A stretch of DNA of 60,583 bases, from NCBI GenBank assembly GCA_002432715.1, contig DJGJ01000037.1, forward strand, positions 58,947-119,529. The letters run 5' to 3'. The DNA comes from Sphaerochaeta sp. UBA5849 (GTDB taxonomy: Bacteria > Spirochaetota > Spirochaetia > Sphaerochaetales > Sphaerochaetaceae). Of this stretch, positions 35,279 to 44,610 are shown piece after piece. Positions within the stretch are counted from its first letter, which is position 1. Each line of letters opens with the position of its first letter. A program made the translations under genes and the position numbers. A model generated the notes under the pieces. It saw nothing but the letters and a program-made list of their open reading frames with translations. It did no database searches and had not been told where the DNA came from.

Positions 35279-37315
35279 ATGAATAGAACATCAATCACTT
35301 CTCATTGGTTTCTCATCCCCCTCATAGGCCTTTTGTGCCTGATGCTCGGAGGATGCAAGGAGGAGAGCGCGGCTCGGTCCACCTTGCAGTTGAGAATGGT
35401 GAGCAAGGAAGCGGCTGAACGCTCCCTGGTTCCCCAAGACACTCCCCTGGAAGTGTCGCGTTATGTGGTGGAAGGCGAAGGCCCCCAGGGAACCACCTTC
35501 AGTGTCATGAGCACCACGCAAAATCTGGAAGTGGAAGGGCTCTTGATCGGCAATTGGACCATCACTGCTGTAGGCCAGAACAGCAACGGCGTCGATCTGG
35601 TGACAGGTCAGGCGACAGTCAATCTGACACCGGAGCCGTCACCGGTCACCATCGAACTGGACAGCCTGGCAGGCAAAGGGCTGCTGAGCATCCAGCTTGC
35701 ATGGAACGCCCTGAATGTCAGCGACCCTTCGCTGCAGGTGAACCTCACCGATGAACAGGGCAACACCCAGGTTCTCAGCCCTACCACCAACAACATGGCC
35801 GAAGGCTCGGTGACCTATTCAGGACACTATTCGGCAGGCTCCTACCTTTTGAAGGCCCAGCTCTTCAGCGGCGGCACCGCCGTTGCAGGGTGTGCGGAGG
35901 TGGTGAGAATCGTGGGCAACAGGACCACCGAGGGAGTAATCACGCTGCAGTTGGACAAGTATGCCAACGTCCCTTCCGGCTTGACCCTGGTCAACCAGCT
36001 CGGGGTTCCGGTGGTGTGCACGATTCTGGGAATCAGTGATACGGTCAACGCCCTGCAGCCGGTCACCGTCAGCCTGAGTGCCGCCGATACATCGAATCTG
36101 GCGGTCGATTGGTACCTCGACGGGGTCCTGATAGGCGCTGGCTTGGACTGCTCTTTCACTCCGGCCAGCGGCACCCATCGTTTGGACGTCATTGCAAAGG
36201 GGGCCCTGAAGGCTAGTTCCGGGTCGGCCAGCATCTCTTTCACCGCCACTGTAAACGGGGAGACCGGAGTCCCGATCCTCGTCAGCACGGTACAGGACAA
36301 TACCGGCGGTATGCATATCGGAATCGATGCCCATGCGGCATTCCTTCCCGATGGAAAGATTTTGCTGGCCAGTAATCAAGCGCAGACCATCCAAGTCTGC
36401 AGGATTGTCCGTGATTCGTTGGAAGTCGTGCACACCTACACCGCAGCCGATGGGTTCTGCACCAGCGGCATCACCGAACTATTGGTCGACCACGCTTCAA
36501 ACAGGGTGGTCATTGCCGACTCGGTTACACCGGCTTTGACCATCTATGAGTACGACATCGCCACCTCGTCGCTTACCAAGCGTCTTAGCCGCAACAACAG
36601 ATACGGATACATCGTACCGGGAGACCTCACGTTCCCCTATCTCACCGACCTTACCCTCGTTCGCAGTTCTGGAATTCTTTACGGCCTGCATCCTCTCAAG
36701 GACCATGTTGTTGAGACGAATTTCTATGTAAATGCAGAAAAAGACCTGTATTCGGATTACTACTACACGCGATATCCACAGTACAACATTCCGTATGCAG
36801 GTATGGCCATCAGCGCTACAGGAAAATCCTCGGCGCTCACCCTGAAAGAAAATTCCATGCTGAAAATTTTTCGCCAGGGCACCATCGTCGTCCCATTCAC
36901 CAATCCGGTTGAATTCAACTCAGGCAACACCCCGTATCTGAACAATGTAGCCGAGGTGAAGTTTTTGAACGATGACAACCTGATGTATGCAACAGACAAC
37001 GATGTGGGAAGATTCACCTATGCGAATGGAACCTGGGAACAGATGGAGGTATACTCTTCGGGAGAAAACGGGATAGGAAACATGGACGGCATCGTGCAGC
37101 TGTTGCCCAACCCGTCGGGAACCAAGCTGTATGTCCTCACTCCTACCACCTTGCTGACCTTCCAGTGCCCGTCTCCAAGCTTTGCAGCAACCCATCTGGA
37201 TACCAAGGGCTTGGAGTCCTACCAAGCATCGAGAATGGATATGTCCTTGAAGCAGGATATGCTGGTCATCACATCCAAAAGTTCTTCTTCACTGCTTCTG
37301 TTCAGAATCCCCTGA
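35279..37315 (+). CDS. large surface lipoprotein, Ig-like and beta-propeller-like
   Basis: A 678-aa predicted lipoprotein. GGAGGAAAGA precedes the ATG; the signal ends in the lipobox LGGC (Cys near residue 26). Residues about 35-335 are Thr/Ser/Val-rich strands with repeated features (LEVEGLLIGNWTITAVG, GSYLLKAQLF) like stacked Ig/fibronectin domains. Residues about 340-678 have recurring LLVDHASNRVVIAD-type blades suggesting a beta-propeller. It is probably exported to the cell surface for binding. No catalytic residues are evident. A hairpin follows 10 nt after the stop. Confidence 0.75.
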   Translation: MNRTSITSHWFLIPLIGLLCLMLGGCKEESAARSTLQLRMVSKEAAERSLVPQDTPLEVSRYVVEGEGPQGTTFSVMSTTQNLEVEGLLIGNWTITAVGQNSNGVDLVTGQATVNLTPEPSPVTIELDSLAGKGLLSIQLAWNALNVSDPSLQVNLTDEQGNTQVLSPTTNNMAEGSVTYSGHYSAGSYLLKAQLFSGGTAVAGCAEVVRIVGNRTTEGVITLQLDKYANVPSGLTLVNQLGVPVVCTILGISDTVNALQPVTVSLSAADTSNLAVDWYLDGVLIGAGLDCSFTPASGTHRLDVIAKGALKASSGSASISFTATVNGETGVPILVSTVQDNTGGMHIGIDAHAAFLPDGKILLASNQAQTIQVCRIVRDSLEVVHTYTAADGFCTSGITELLVDHASNRVVIADSVTPALTIYEYDIATSSLTKRLSRNNRYGYIVPGDLTFPYLTDLTLVRSSGILYGLHPLKDHVVETNFYVNAEKDLYSDYYYTRYPQYNIPYAGMAISATGKSSALTLKENSMLKIFRQGTIVVPFTNPVEFNSGNTPYLNNVAEVKFLNDDNLMYATDNDVGRFTYANGTWEQMEVYSSGENGIGNMDGIVQLLPNPSGTKLYVLTPTTLLTFQCPSPSFAATHLDTKGLESYQASRMDMSLKQDMLVITSKSSSSLLLFRIP

Positions 37316-37325
37316 TCAATTGTGC

Positions 37326-37351
37326 AGGCGGGAGCTGTAAAGTTCCCGCCT
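37326..37351 (+). terminator. hairpin after the large lipoprotein gene
   Basis: An 11-bp stem with one G-U pair and a GTAA tetraloop (37326-37336 with 37341-37351). It lacks a T-run afterwards, so it may stabilise a 3' end more than terminate. Confidence 0.5.
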
Positions 37352-37651
37352 CCCCATTCTCAATCAATGCCGCACCGTCCCCGTCCATACTCCTGCAATG
37401 ATCAGCACATCAATTGCAACGAGCTCAAATAAAAGAAACTTCGCTCGTTTGGTGGTGGCGCCTTGTGATGGACATCCTCCCGATACCAAGCCCTTGGCGC
37501 CGGTACGCAACACCTTGTTGCATCCGCATCACCCCTGTCAAATGTCATCTCATGCTGGTTTTTTCCTTGCGGGTAGATGAGCTGTCCTCATCATCGCTCA
37601 GATGAGAGAGACCCGGACATTGCTGCCCGGGTCCTGTCATGAAAGAGAAAG
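37352..37651. other. intergenic stretch without a supported gene
   Basis: The 380-bp gap between the lipoprotein stop and hydA stop holds short open frames but none with a ribosome binding site or recognisable product. It contains a 7-bp GC-rich hairpin (37610-37616 with 37627-37633) and two GGCGCC hexamers about 30 bp apart. Nothing else is evident. Confidence 0.5.
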
Positions 37652-37674
37652 GCCCGGCCTGTCGGGGGCCGGGC
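37652..37674 (-). terminator. terminator of the hydrogenase operon
   Basis: An 8-bp GC stem (37652-37659 with 37667-37674) and a 7-nt loop. On the minus strand it is followed by CTTTCTCTTTC. It lies about 22 nt beyond the hydA stop. Confidence 0.75.
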
Positions 37675-37695
37675 ACATTGGATACTGGCCAACCA

Positions 37696-39444
37696 TCAGG
37701 CCTTGTAAACAGGAAGATCCTGATAGGTGGTATGCAAGAGGTGATGGGCCTTGTGGCTCATCGGCTTTTCGAGGAAAGTCTCGTAAAGCTTCTGGATCGA
37801 CTCGTTCTGGTGCGAGCATCTCACTGCACTGTTCTTGTCGTCGGCATAAAGGCCTGCCGAGCGTTCATTGCGCAGACTATCGGTTGCACCATAGGGCTGT
37901 CCGCCACCGGCGATACAACCGCCGCGACAGGCCATAACCTCGATGAACTCATAGGGAGCCTGCTTGCCCTCTGCCTTGGCAGCACGGATTTCATCCATCA
38001 CTTCCTTGACATGGGACAGGCCATGCACAACAGCAACTCGAACCGGTGTTCCATCAAAGTCAACGGTTCCCTTCTTGATCTCGGCAAGACCGCGGACCAC
38101 ATCGACTTCAACGTTCTGCAGTTCCTTGCCGGTTACGACATGGTAGGCGGTGCGGACCGCAGCTTCCATGACGCCGCCGGTGGCACCGAAAATAGTGCCG
38201 GCACCGCTGTACTCGCCGATCGGACTATCGGCTTCTTCCTCTGCAAGCGAGAGGAAATCAATTCCCTGGCTCTTGATCAGGCGGGCGAACTCCCGGGTGG
38301 TCAACACCAGGTCCACATCCTTGTGGCCGCTGGCATACATATGCTCGTCGCGTTCGGACTCATACTTCTTGGCGGTACAAGGCATGATGGCAACGGTGTA
38401 CATCTTCGCCGGGTCGATACCCATCTGCTCGGCGTAGAACGTCTTCTCGATGGCTCCCACCATCTGCATCGGGCTCTTGGCACTCGATACATGGTCGAGC
38501 AGGTCGGGATAGTACTTCTGTACGTAGTCGACCCAAGCCGGACAGCAGCTGGTCAGCTGGGGAAGGGCGCCGCCCTTGGTCAGCCTCGTGACCAGCTCGG
38601 TCCCCTCTTCCATGATGGTGAGGTCGGCACCGAAGTTGGTGTCATGCACAGTCTTTGCACCAAGCCTGCGGATTGCGGCATAGATTTTCTTGGTGGTCAC
38701 AGTTCCTGCAGGAAGGCCGAAGGATTCGGACAAGCCTACACGAATCGAAGGAGCGATCTGGACGACGACCTGCTTCTCAGGGTCGGCAACAGCTGCAAGG
38801 AAGGTTGCATTCTCATCCTTCTCATAGATGGCACCGACGGGGCAGTGTGCAGCACACTGGCCGCAACGCACGCAGGGGCTGTCGTCAAGCTTGAGCATGG
38901 CGGCGGGAGCCATGCAGGTCTCATCACCGCGTCCGATGAACTCAAGGGCGAAGACACCCTGCAGGTCCTGGCAGACCTGTACACAGCGTCCGCACTTGAT
39001 GCACTTCTCAGGGTCCAACACGATCGATGCCGACGAGGTGTCTTTCTCCCGATCGCTGAGGCGGACTTCGAAGGGCTGTTCGCGGATGCCGAACTCTGCA
39101 GCAATGTTCTGCAACTCACATTCACCATTGCGGATGCAGGAGAGACAGCTGGAGGGGTGCGTGGACAGAATCAGTTCCAGAATGGTCTTGCGGGCTTCAA
39201 ACAACTCGCGGTCGTGGGTGATGACACTCAGACCTTCATTGACCGGTGCTGCACAAGCACGAATGATCTTTGCGCTGCCTTCCTGCTTCACGATGCACAG
39301 ACCGCAGGAGCCGAAGGGCTTGAGGTCCTCATGGTAGCAGAGGGTCGGGATCTTGACCCCGGCCTGCTTGGCCGCATTCAATACGCTGGTCCCCTCTTCA
39401 ACTTCAACGGGGATGCCATTTATCTTCACATGTACGATACTCAA
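37696..39444 (-). CDS. hydA: NADH/ferredoxin-type [FeFe] hydrogenase, catalytic subunit
   Basis: A 582-aa catalytic subunit of a bifurcating hydrogenase. From the N-terminus: a plant-type [2Fe-2S] domain (CYHEDLKPFGSCGLC), a His-Cys3 [4Fe-4S] region (HPSSCLSCIRNGEC), two [4Fe-4S] ferredoxin motifs (CIKCGRCVQVCQ, CVRCGQCAAHCP) and the H-cluster domain with intact TSCCPAW (298-304), MPCTAKKYE (354-362) and MACRGGC (504-510). With HydB and HydC it should make H2 from NADH and reduced ferredoxin, or the reverse. It is the last gene of the operon, 21 nt after hydB. Confidence 0.95.
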   Translation of the reverse strand: MSIVHVKINGIPVEVEEGTSVLNAAKQAGVKIPTLCYHEDLKPFGSCGLCIVKQEGSAKIIRACAAPVNEGLSVITHDRELFEARKTILELILSTHPSSCLSCIRNGECELQNIAAEFGIREQPFEVRLSDREKDTSSASIVLDPEKCIKCGRCVQVCQDLQGVFALEFIGRGDETCMAPAAMLKLDDSPCVRCGQCAAHCPVGAIYEKDENATFLAAVADPEKQVVVQIAPSIRVGLSESFGLPAGTVTTKKIYAAIRRLGAKTVHDTNFGADLTIMEEGTELVTRLTKGGALPQLTSCCPAWVDYVQKYYPDLLDHVSSAKSPMQMVGAIEKTFYAEQMGIDPAKMYTVAIMPCTAKKYESERDEHMYASGHKDVDLVLTTREFARLIKSQGIDFLSLAEEEADSPIGEYSGAGTIFGATGGVMEAAVRTAYHVVTGKELQNVEVDVVRGLAEIKKGTVDFDGTPVRVAVVHGLSHVKEVMDEIRAAKAEGKQAPYEFIEVMACRGGCIAGGGQPYGATDSLRNERSAGLYADDKNSAVRCSHQNESIQKLYETFLEKPMSHKAHHLLHTTYQDLPVYKA

Positions 39445-39465
39445 TTGTTTCCTCCTCTCCTGATC

Positions 39466-41253
39466 CTAGTGGATTTCGACGGCGTCGAACTTACAGGTCT
39501 CCATACAGACACCGCACTTGATGCAGAGAGCCTGATTGATGACATGAACCTGTTTTCGTTCGCCAGAGATTGCAGCGACGGGGCACTTGCGTGTGCAGGC
39601 CGTACAACCGATACACTTCTCGGCATTGATCGTGTAGGAAATGAGTTTCTTACAGGTGCCGCTGGGACAAGTCTTGTCCACGATGTGGGCGAGATACTCT
39701 TCCTTGAAGTGCTTCATCGTAGAGAGGACCGGGTTGGGAGTGGTCTGTCCCAGAGCACACAGACTGCCCTTCTTCATGGCTTCACCGATGGTAGCGAGTG
39801 TGTCCAAATCCTTGAGTGTGCCATTGCCTGAAGTAATCTTCTCCAGGATGTTGCACAAGGACTTTCCACCGATTCTGCATGGTGCACATTTGCCGCAGGA
39901 TTCATCGACCGAGAAGTTCAGGTAGAACTTCGCAACGTCGACGATGCAGTCGTCTTCATCCATGACGATCATACCACCGCTTCCCATCATCGAGCCGATT
40001 CGAATCAGCGAGCCGAAATCGATCGGGGTATCGAGGTTCTCTTCGGTGATGACGCCGCCGGACGGACCGCCGGTCTGCACAGCCTTGAACTTCTTATCAT
40101 GGGCGATGCCGCCGCCGATGTCGTAGATGATCTCACGCAGGGTGGTTCCCATCGGGACTTCCACCAATCCGGAGTTGCGGATTTTACCGGTGAGGGCGAA
40201 AACCTTGGTTCCCTTGCTGTCGGCAGTACCGATCTTGTTGAACCAGTTGCCGCCCTTGGTGAGAATCACCGGGACGTTCGCCCAGGTCTCAACGTTGTTG
40301 ATGACCGTCGGCTTGCCCCACAAGCCCTTGACAGCAGGGAATGGGGGACGAGGCTGGGGCATGCCGCGCTTGCCTTCGATGGACTGCAGCAGAGCGGTTT
40401 CCTCACCGCAGACGAACGCACCCGCTCCCAGACGGATCTCAATGTCGAAATCAAAACCGCTTCCCAGGATGTTCTGGCCCAAGAGGCCGTATTCACGGGC
40501 CTGCTTCATGGCAATCTCGAGACGGTGGATGGCCAAGGGATACTCGGCGCGGATATAGATGAATCCCTGGTGGGCTCCAATGGTCTTTCCGCAGATGGTC
40601 ATGGCTTCGAGAACCGAATGCGGGTCGCCCTCACAGGTGGAGCGGTCCATATAGGCACCCGGGTCGCCTTCGTCAGCGTTGCAAACGACATATTTGGTGT
40701 CGTTTTGCACCTGGCGGGAGAAATTCCATTTCATCCAGGTCGGGAAGCCTGCACCGCCGCGACCGCGCAAGCCTGCAGTCTTCAGCTCCTCGATGATCTC
40801 ATCACCGGTCATCTCGAAGAGAGCCCTTTCCAGACCCTGATACCCTTCACGGGCGATATATTCGTCGATGTTCTCGGGATCGATGAAACCGCAGTTGCGC
40901 AGTACGATGCGGAACTGCTTCTGGTAGAACTGGATGTCCTCAACCTTGGCATGCTTGCGGCTCGACTCCTTGTCATAGAGCAGGCGGGTGACTTCACGGC
41001 CCTTGATGACATGCTCGCTGATCAGCTCCTTGGCATCCTCTGGAGTGACTTTCACATAGAAAGAGTCCTCGGGAAGGATCTTGACGATCGGGCCTTGCTC
41101 GCAGAAACCAAAACAGCCGGTCTTGACGACCTGTACTTCGTCAGCGACTCCCTGTGCCTTGCACTCCTCTATCAGGTTCTGGTAAATCTGGTCCGAGCGG
41201 CTTGACTCACAAGCGGTACCTCCGCAGACCAAGATGTAGTTTCTGAACGCCAT
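39466..41253 (-). CDS. hydB: [FeFe] hydrogenase, NADH-binding flavoprotein subunit
   Basis: A 595-aa NuoF-like subunit. Residues about 5-90 are a thioredoxin-like [2Fe-2S] domain (CGGTAC, CFGFC), followed by the FMN/NADH core (GRGGAGFPTWMKW, GAGAFVCGEETALLQSIEG) and the NuoF-type [4Fe-4S] motif ESCGKCAPCRIG. The last 60 residues add two [4Fe-4S] motifs (CIGCTACTRKCP, CIKCGVCMETCK). It binds NADH and splits electrons towards ferredoxin and HydA. The ATG shares a base with the stop of the preceding 2Fe-2S gene (TAATG). Confidence 0.95.
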   Translation of the reverse strand: MAFRNYILVCGGTACESSRSDQIYQNLIEECKAQGVADEVQVVKTGCFGFCEQGPIVKILPEDSFYVKVTPEDAKELISEHVIKGREVTRLLYDKESSRKHAKVEDIQFYQKQFRIVLRNCGFIDPENIDEYIAREGYQGLERALFEMTGDEIIEELKTAGLRGRGGAGFPTWMKWNFSRQVQNDTKYVVCNADEGDPGAYMDRSTCEGDPHSVLEAMTICGKTIGAHQGFIYIRAEYPLAIHRLEIAMKQAREYGLLGQNILGSGFDFDIEIRLGAGAFVCGEETALLQSIEGKRGMPQPRPPFPAVKGLWGKPTVINNVETWANVPVILTKGGNWFNKIGTADSKGTKVFALTGKIRNSGLVEVPMGTTLREIIYDIGGGIAHDKKFKAVQTGGPSGGVITEENLDTPIDFGSLIRIGSMMGSGGMIVMDEDDCIVDVAKFYLNFSVDESCGKCAPCRIGGKSLCNILEKITSGNGTLKDLDTLATIGEAMKKGSLCALGQTTPNPVLSTMKHFKEEYLAHIVDKTCPSGTCKKLISYTINAEKCIGCTACTRKCPVAAISGERKQVHVINQALCIKCGVCMETCKFDAVEIH

Positions 41254-41657
41254 TATTTACCCCCGTTCTTCTTGATGATGTCAGCTGCCGGCCGATCGAA
41301 CATATGGTCGGTCACCAATTGCTTGCCGATGATGTGCTGCTCAACAATCTTGCGGGCGGTTGCAGCATCCACTTTCCCATAAATCACGTCGGGCATGCCG
41401 GGAACGATGACCTCGATGGTCGGCTCTACATAGCACAGGCCCATGCATCCGGTCTGGGTGACCGAGACGTTCTCAATCTTCTTTTCTTCCAGGACCTGCA
41501 GGAAGGTGTCAAGTGCAGTCTTTGCACCGGCGGCGATACCGCAAGTACCCATTCCCACCACAATGCGGGAATCCTTCCCTTCGATGTCGCGCTTCTGCAG
41601 CTCGCTCTGTTTCTGTTCCCTGAGCCTTCTCAGCTCCTCAAGTGTCATTTTAGCCAT
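41253..41657 (-). CDS. stand-alone [2Fe-2S] thioredoxin-like ferredoxin
   Basis: A 134-aa protein with the thioredoxin-like ferredoxin pattern: GMGTCGIAAGA near residue 36 and GCMGLCYVEP near residue 72, giving four cluster cysteines. Such proteins accompany bifurcating hydrogenase operons of clostridia and thermotogae and probably pass electrons to HydB. AGGAGA precedes the ATG at 41657, 2 nt after the upstream stop; a GTG two codons earlier is too close to that site. Confidence 0.88.
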   Translation of the reverse strand: MAKMTLEELRRLREQKQSELQKRDIEGKDSRIVVGMGTCGIAAGAKTALDTFLQVLEEKKIENVSVTQTGCMGLCYVEPTIEVIVPGMPDVIYGKVDAATARKIVEQHIIGKQLVTDHMFDRPAADIIKKNGGK

Positions 41658-41659
41658 GT

Positions 41660-42274
41660 TCACATCTCCTGTTGTTTGGAAAGCGGCGCTTTGTTCTTGT
41701 GTGCATCCAAATTCACGTAATACTTTCGTACATCATCTTCCTGTGAAGCAACATACTCCTTCAGCAGGTTCAATGTTCCACTGGTGGTCAAGGGCCCGAG
41801 GACCTCCTCAAGCTCCTGCTTATCCAGCCGGTAGCCCGTCGAACCTTTTGCCGTGTGTATCGTCCGTTTGATGACAAAATCCTTAGCCAGCGGGTGTGCC
41901 AGCAAAATGACGAACGTTGCACACAGGTCCCCAAGTGGAGGAGCATCAAGGTGGGCCAGGTTGAAACTGAATTCAACGGTGGTACCGACCCCGACTTCGG
42001 AGTGGAGAGCAAAGGTTCCCTCGCAGGCTTCACAAGCCTGATTGAGAAACGGCAGCCCCAATCCTACCTTACGTTTTGCGTGCTTTTTCCCATCCGTGTA
42101 GAACGGGTCGAGCACCCTTTTCTGAACCTCTGCATCCATCCCCTTCCCGTTGTCCCGAACCGTACAGGAAAACCTGCTTTCGGTCTGGTCCACCGCCAGT
42201 TCAACGTATGAACTGTCTGCCTCGAAGGAGTTCTGAACGATATCAAGCAGATAGTCGTCGATGCAGATATGCAT
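41660..42274 (-). CDS. GHKL ATPase in hydrogenase operon
   Basis: A 204-aa stand-alone histidine-kinase-like ATPase. N box IVQNSFEADSS, G1 DNGKGMD and G2 KVGLGLPFLNQ are seen near residues 15-90; the C-terminal 80 residues are a unique extension. There is no phosphoacceptor His domain. The same kind of gene sits between NuoE- and NuoF-like genes in other bifurcating-hydrogenase loci; its role there is unproven. I set the start at 42274 because the open frame upstream of it overlaps hydC out of register and reads like noncoding sequence. The ribosome binding site is weak. Confidence 0.82.
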   Translation of the reverse strand: MHICIDDYLLDIVQNSFEADSSYVELAVDQTESRFSCTVRDNGKGMDAEVQKRVLDPFYTDGKKHAKRKVGLGLPFLNQACEACEGTFALHSEVGVGTTVEFSFNLAHLDAPPLGDLCATFVILLAHPLAKDFVIKRTIHTAKGSTGYRLDKQELEEVLGPLTTSGTLNLLKEYVASQEDDVRKYYVNLDAHKNKAPLSKQQEM

Positions 42275-42294
42275 TGCGAAGAGCGCCTCTCTTC

Positions 42295-42768
42295 TTACCT
42301 GAACTTCGCGATGATTCCGGAAACCTGGTCTTTGGTGACCTTGCCGAAAACTTCTCCACCGACAGTCATCACGGGTGCAAGCCCGCAGCAACCAACACAC
42401 CGCACGGCCTCGAGGGAGAAGTTTCCGTCTTCGGTAACTGCTCCGACAGGCAGGGTAAGCTGCTTGTCCAGCTCGTCGATGATAGCCTGGGAACCCTTCA
42501 GATAGCAGGCGGTTCCCAGACATACCTGGATGTTGTGCCTGCCCGGCTTGGTCAGCTTGAAGAAGTGGTAGAATGATACAACACCCCAGATGGTGGCCAA
42601 CGGTACGTCAAGAAGGGCCGCCACCTGATCCGCCGCTTCGCGGGAGATGTAGCCTTGTTCCTGCTGTACCTTGTGGAGCACCATGATGAGATTACCCGGC
42701 TTGGTTTTCCATTCCTTGATGAAAGACACCAAAGCGGGTGAAAACGTGAATTCGTTATTGTCCGACAT
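42295..42768 (-). CDS. hydC: [FeFe] hydrogenase, NuoE-like subunit
   Basis: A 157-aa NuoE/24-kDa-type subunit with a helical N-terminal half and a thioredoxin-like [2Fe-2S] domain. Cluster cysteines are in CLGTACYLKG and CVGCCG. It supports electron transfer between HydB and HydA. GGAGG before the ATG at 42768 marks the start of the five-gene hydCxxBA operon. It is divergent from rex across 178 bp. Confidence 0.93.
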   Translation of the reverse strand: MSDNNEFTFSPALVSFIKEWKTKPGNLIMVLHKVQQEQGYISREAADQVAALLDVPLATIWGVVSFYHFFKLTKPGRHNIQVCLGTACYLKGSQAIIDELDKQLTLPVGAVTEDGNFSLEAVRCVGCCGLAPVMTVGGEVFGKVTKDQVSGIIAKFR

Positions 42769-42891
42769 GTAACCTCCAGTACCCAAATAAACGTTGCGAG
42801 TATCCTAGCACTTTTTCAGCAAGCTTGTACATAACATTTTTGGTATAAAACGGGTTTTTATCTGCAACACTCGAATTTTCAGAACAATATA

Positions 42892-42929
42892 TTGACGTAA
42901 ATAGAGAGTTAATGTACACTTTTTCACAT
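42892..42929 (+). promoter_or_regulatory. rex promoter with candidate Rex operator
   Basis: TTGACG (42892-42897) and TACACT (42915-42920) are 17 bp apart. Overlapping this -10 is the 18-mer ATGTACACTTTTTCACAT (42912-42929), which matches the general Rex site TTGTGAANNNNTTCACAA at 10 of 14 fixed positions, with a near-perfect right half. This suggests rex is autoregulated by NADH/NAD+ state. No equally good site was found nearer hydC. Confidence 0.6.
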
Positions 42930-42946
42930 AAATAGGAGTAAGTGAG

Positions 42947-43582
42947 ATGAACAACGACCAACTCATACGAATCACCCGATACTATCGCTCCCTTAATCGT
43001 CTGAAGACCATCGGACTTGAGAAAGTGTTTGCACATAACCTAGCCGATGCCGCCGGCGTTTCGGCTGCAATCGTACGGAAAGATTTCTCCCAATTGGGAA
43101 TCCATGGGCAGAAGCGGGGCGGATATGAAATCCATGACCTGCTCGTCTCCTTGGGAGAAATCCTGGGCAAGGGAGACAGCCAGAACTGCATCATCATCGG
43201 CTGCGGAAGAATCGGGAAAGCCCTGATGCACTACAACGGCTTTGAGCCTGACGGCATCCGCATCGTCGCAGGCTTCGACAGCGATCCCCTGGTCTACAGC
43301 GACGCCTCCCACCCGGTTCCCATCTACCCCATCAGCAGGATTGATGAGGTGGTGGAGGCTCTGCAAGTGACAGCGGGCATCATCACCGTCCCCGAGCAGG
43401 CAGCCTCGGACAGCTACGAACGGTTGCTCAAGGCCGGTGTCATGGGCATTTTGAACTTCAGCCCCATCACGCTCAAGCCCCAGGCGACCGAAGACGGAAG
43501 GATGCCGGTCGTGCACAACATCAACATCGCCTTGGAACTGGAGCAGATTTTCTACGAGCTCAAGTTTCCCAAAGTGAAATGA
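42947..43582 (+). CDS. rex: redox-sensing transcriptional repressor Rex
   Basis: A 211-aa repressor. The N-terminal winged helix (about residues 1-75: ITRYYRSLNRLK, AAIVRKDFSQLG) is followed by a Rossmann fold with IIGCGRIGKAL binding NAD(H). Rex dimers bind DNA when NADH is low and release when NADH rises, so NADH-oxidising fermentative and hydrogenase genes are induced. AGGAGTAAGTGAG precedes the ATG. It faces the hydrogenase operon divergently, its obvious target. Confidence 0.95.
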   Translation: MNNDQLIRITRYYRSLNRLKTIGLEKVFAHNLADAAGVSAAIVRKDFSQLGIHGQKRGGYEIHDLLVSLGEILGKGDSQNCIIIGCGRIGKALMHYNGFEPDGIRIVAGFDSDPLVYSDASHPVPIYPISRIDEVVEALQVTAGIITVPEQAASDSYERLLKAGVMGILNFSPITLKPQATEDGRMPVVHNINIALELEQIFYELKFPKVK

Positions 43583-44602
43583 CTAACGCCGCTTGAGGGT
43601 CATCAAGACCGGAAAATGGTCGCTGACTCCCTGCAACGTTCGAATGTTCCACGCATAGGGCCTGCCGTCGCTGCTGCACAGTGACGGCAGGTTCTCTATG
43701 GAAAAGCTCTCATACTCCCACCCCATCCCGTCAAACAGCTTGCCATTTGCCAGAATCTGGTCGTAGCGGTGCCACAATCCATCCCAGCTGCAGGAACCAG
43801 GTGCACTACCCTTCCAGCTCTCATCCAGATACGGGCAGTAGTACAGGCCGGGAGCTAGGGCGGCATGGTCCCCCACCAATCCAAGGGCTCCTGCCGCTTG
43901 AAGCCTGGTTGCTTCAGGATGATTCATATCGACCAATGCCGGAGCAGAGGCTGCAGAGTCCCACACGCTGGAAGGATCTTCGTTGAAGTCGCCGCACAGC
44001 AATACGGCCGACCCGGCTCTCTCATACGATGCCCGCGATACAACCTTGGCAAGGGAGAGCCGAAGGTCGGCCCCATCCCCTATCCGGCTTTTCGCATGCA
44101 GGGCGAACAAGCTGATATCCCCGCCTTCCGTACAAATGGTCGCCTCCAACACAGGCCTGATCCCGGCAGAGGCATGCACGGTGCTGGAAGCAATCGGGTG
44201 GCGGCTGATGACGGCTACCGAGATGGCGGCATCGGTTCCTTTCGCCACTGCATACCAGCGGTATCCCTTCCGTCCCAGATGCAAACAGAGCAGGTCCTCC
44301 ACAACGCGGGGACCTTCCACCTCCTGCAGGATGATGACATCGGGAGAAAGAAGCTTTTCACTCAGCAGCACCTTGGACAGGGTCTCCAGGCGCATGCGAT
44401 AGGAACGGTCGTTCCAGACCTTCGGATCCTGATACTCAGGATACTCCCCTCCGTCCAAACGGGCATCGAAAAGATTTTGTACATTGTAGGAGAGCACCCT
44501 GAACGTCTTGGGGTCGTGTTCGATATCACAAGAACAACTACAGAGCAGCGACAGGCAGAGAATTATAAGGATGAGCATGCAACCTAAGAAAAAAGGATGC
44601 AC
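43583..44602 (-). CDS. EEP-superfamily (endonuclease/exonuclease/phosphatase) lipoprotein
   Basis: A protein of about 339 aa with the EEP fold: RVLSYNVQNLFD, VIILQEVEG, LCGDFNEDPSS and GVSDHFPV carry the Asn, Glu, Asp-Asn and Asp-His of the metal-dependent active site. The N-terminus is a signal with several candidate lipidation Cys (LLCSCSC). Start is uncertain: GTG at 44602 or ATG at 44578. It should be exported and act on nucleic acids or phosphoesters outside the cytoplasm. It follows the MFS-HEAT gene by 8 nt and its stop abuts that of rex. Confidence 0.85.
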   Translation of the reverse strand: MHPFFLGCMLILIILCLSLLCSCSCDIEHDPKTFRVLSYNVQNLFDARLDGGEYPEYQDPKVWNDRSYRMRLETLSKVLLSEKLLSPDVIILQEVEGPRVVEDLLCLHLGRKGYRWYAVAKGTDAAISVAVISRHPIASSTVHASAGIRPVLEATICTEGGDISLFALHAKSRIGDGADLRLSLAKVVSRASYERAGSAVLLCGDFNEDPSSVWDSAASAPALVDMNHPEATRLQAAGALGLVGDHAALAPGLYYCPYLDESWKGSAPGSCSWDGLWHRYDQILANGKLFDGMGWEYESFSIENLPSLCSSDGRPYAWNIRTLQGVSDHFPVLMTLKRR

Positions 44603-44610
44603 ATCTTGCT

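Noticed and set aside
37639..39831. A very long open frame (about 730 codons) on the plus strand opposite hydA
   Set aside because: It mirrors the codon pattern of hydA, whose product is fully recognisable, and its translation has no domain or start site. Similar antisense frames lie opposite EF-G (890-2725), the patatin gene (10616-11902), the M16 protease (24056-25279) and hydB (40099-41205).
42769..42890. A second Rex operator near hydC
   Set aside because: TTGTACATAACA and related stretches match only half of the consensus; not enough to call.
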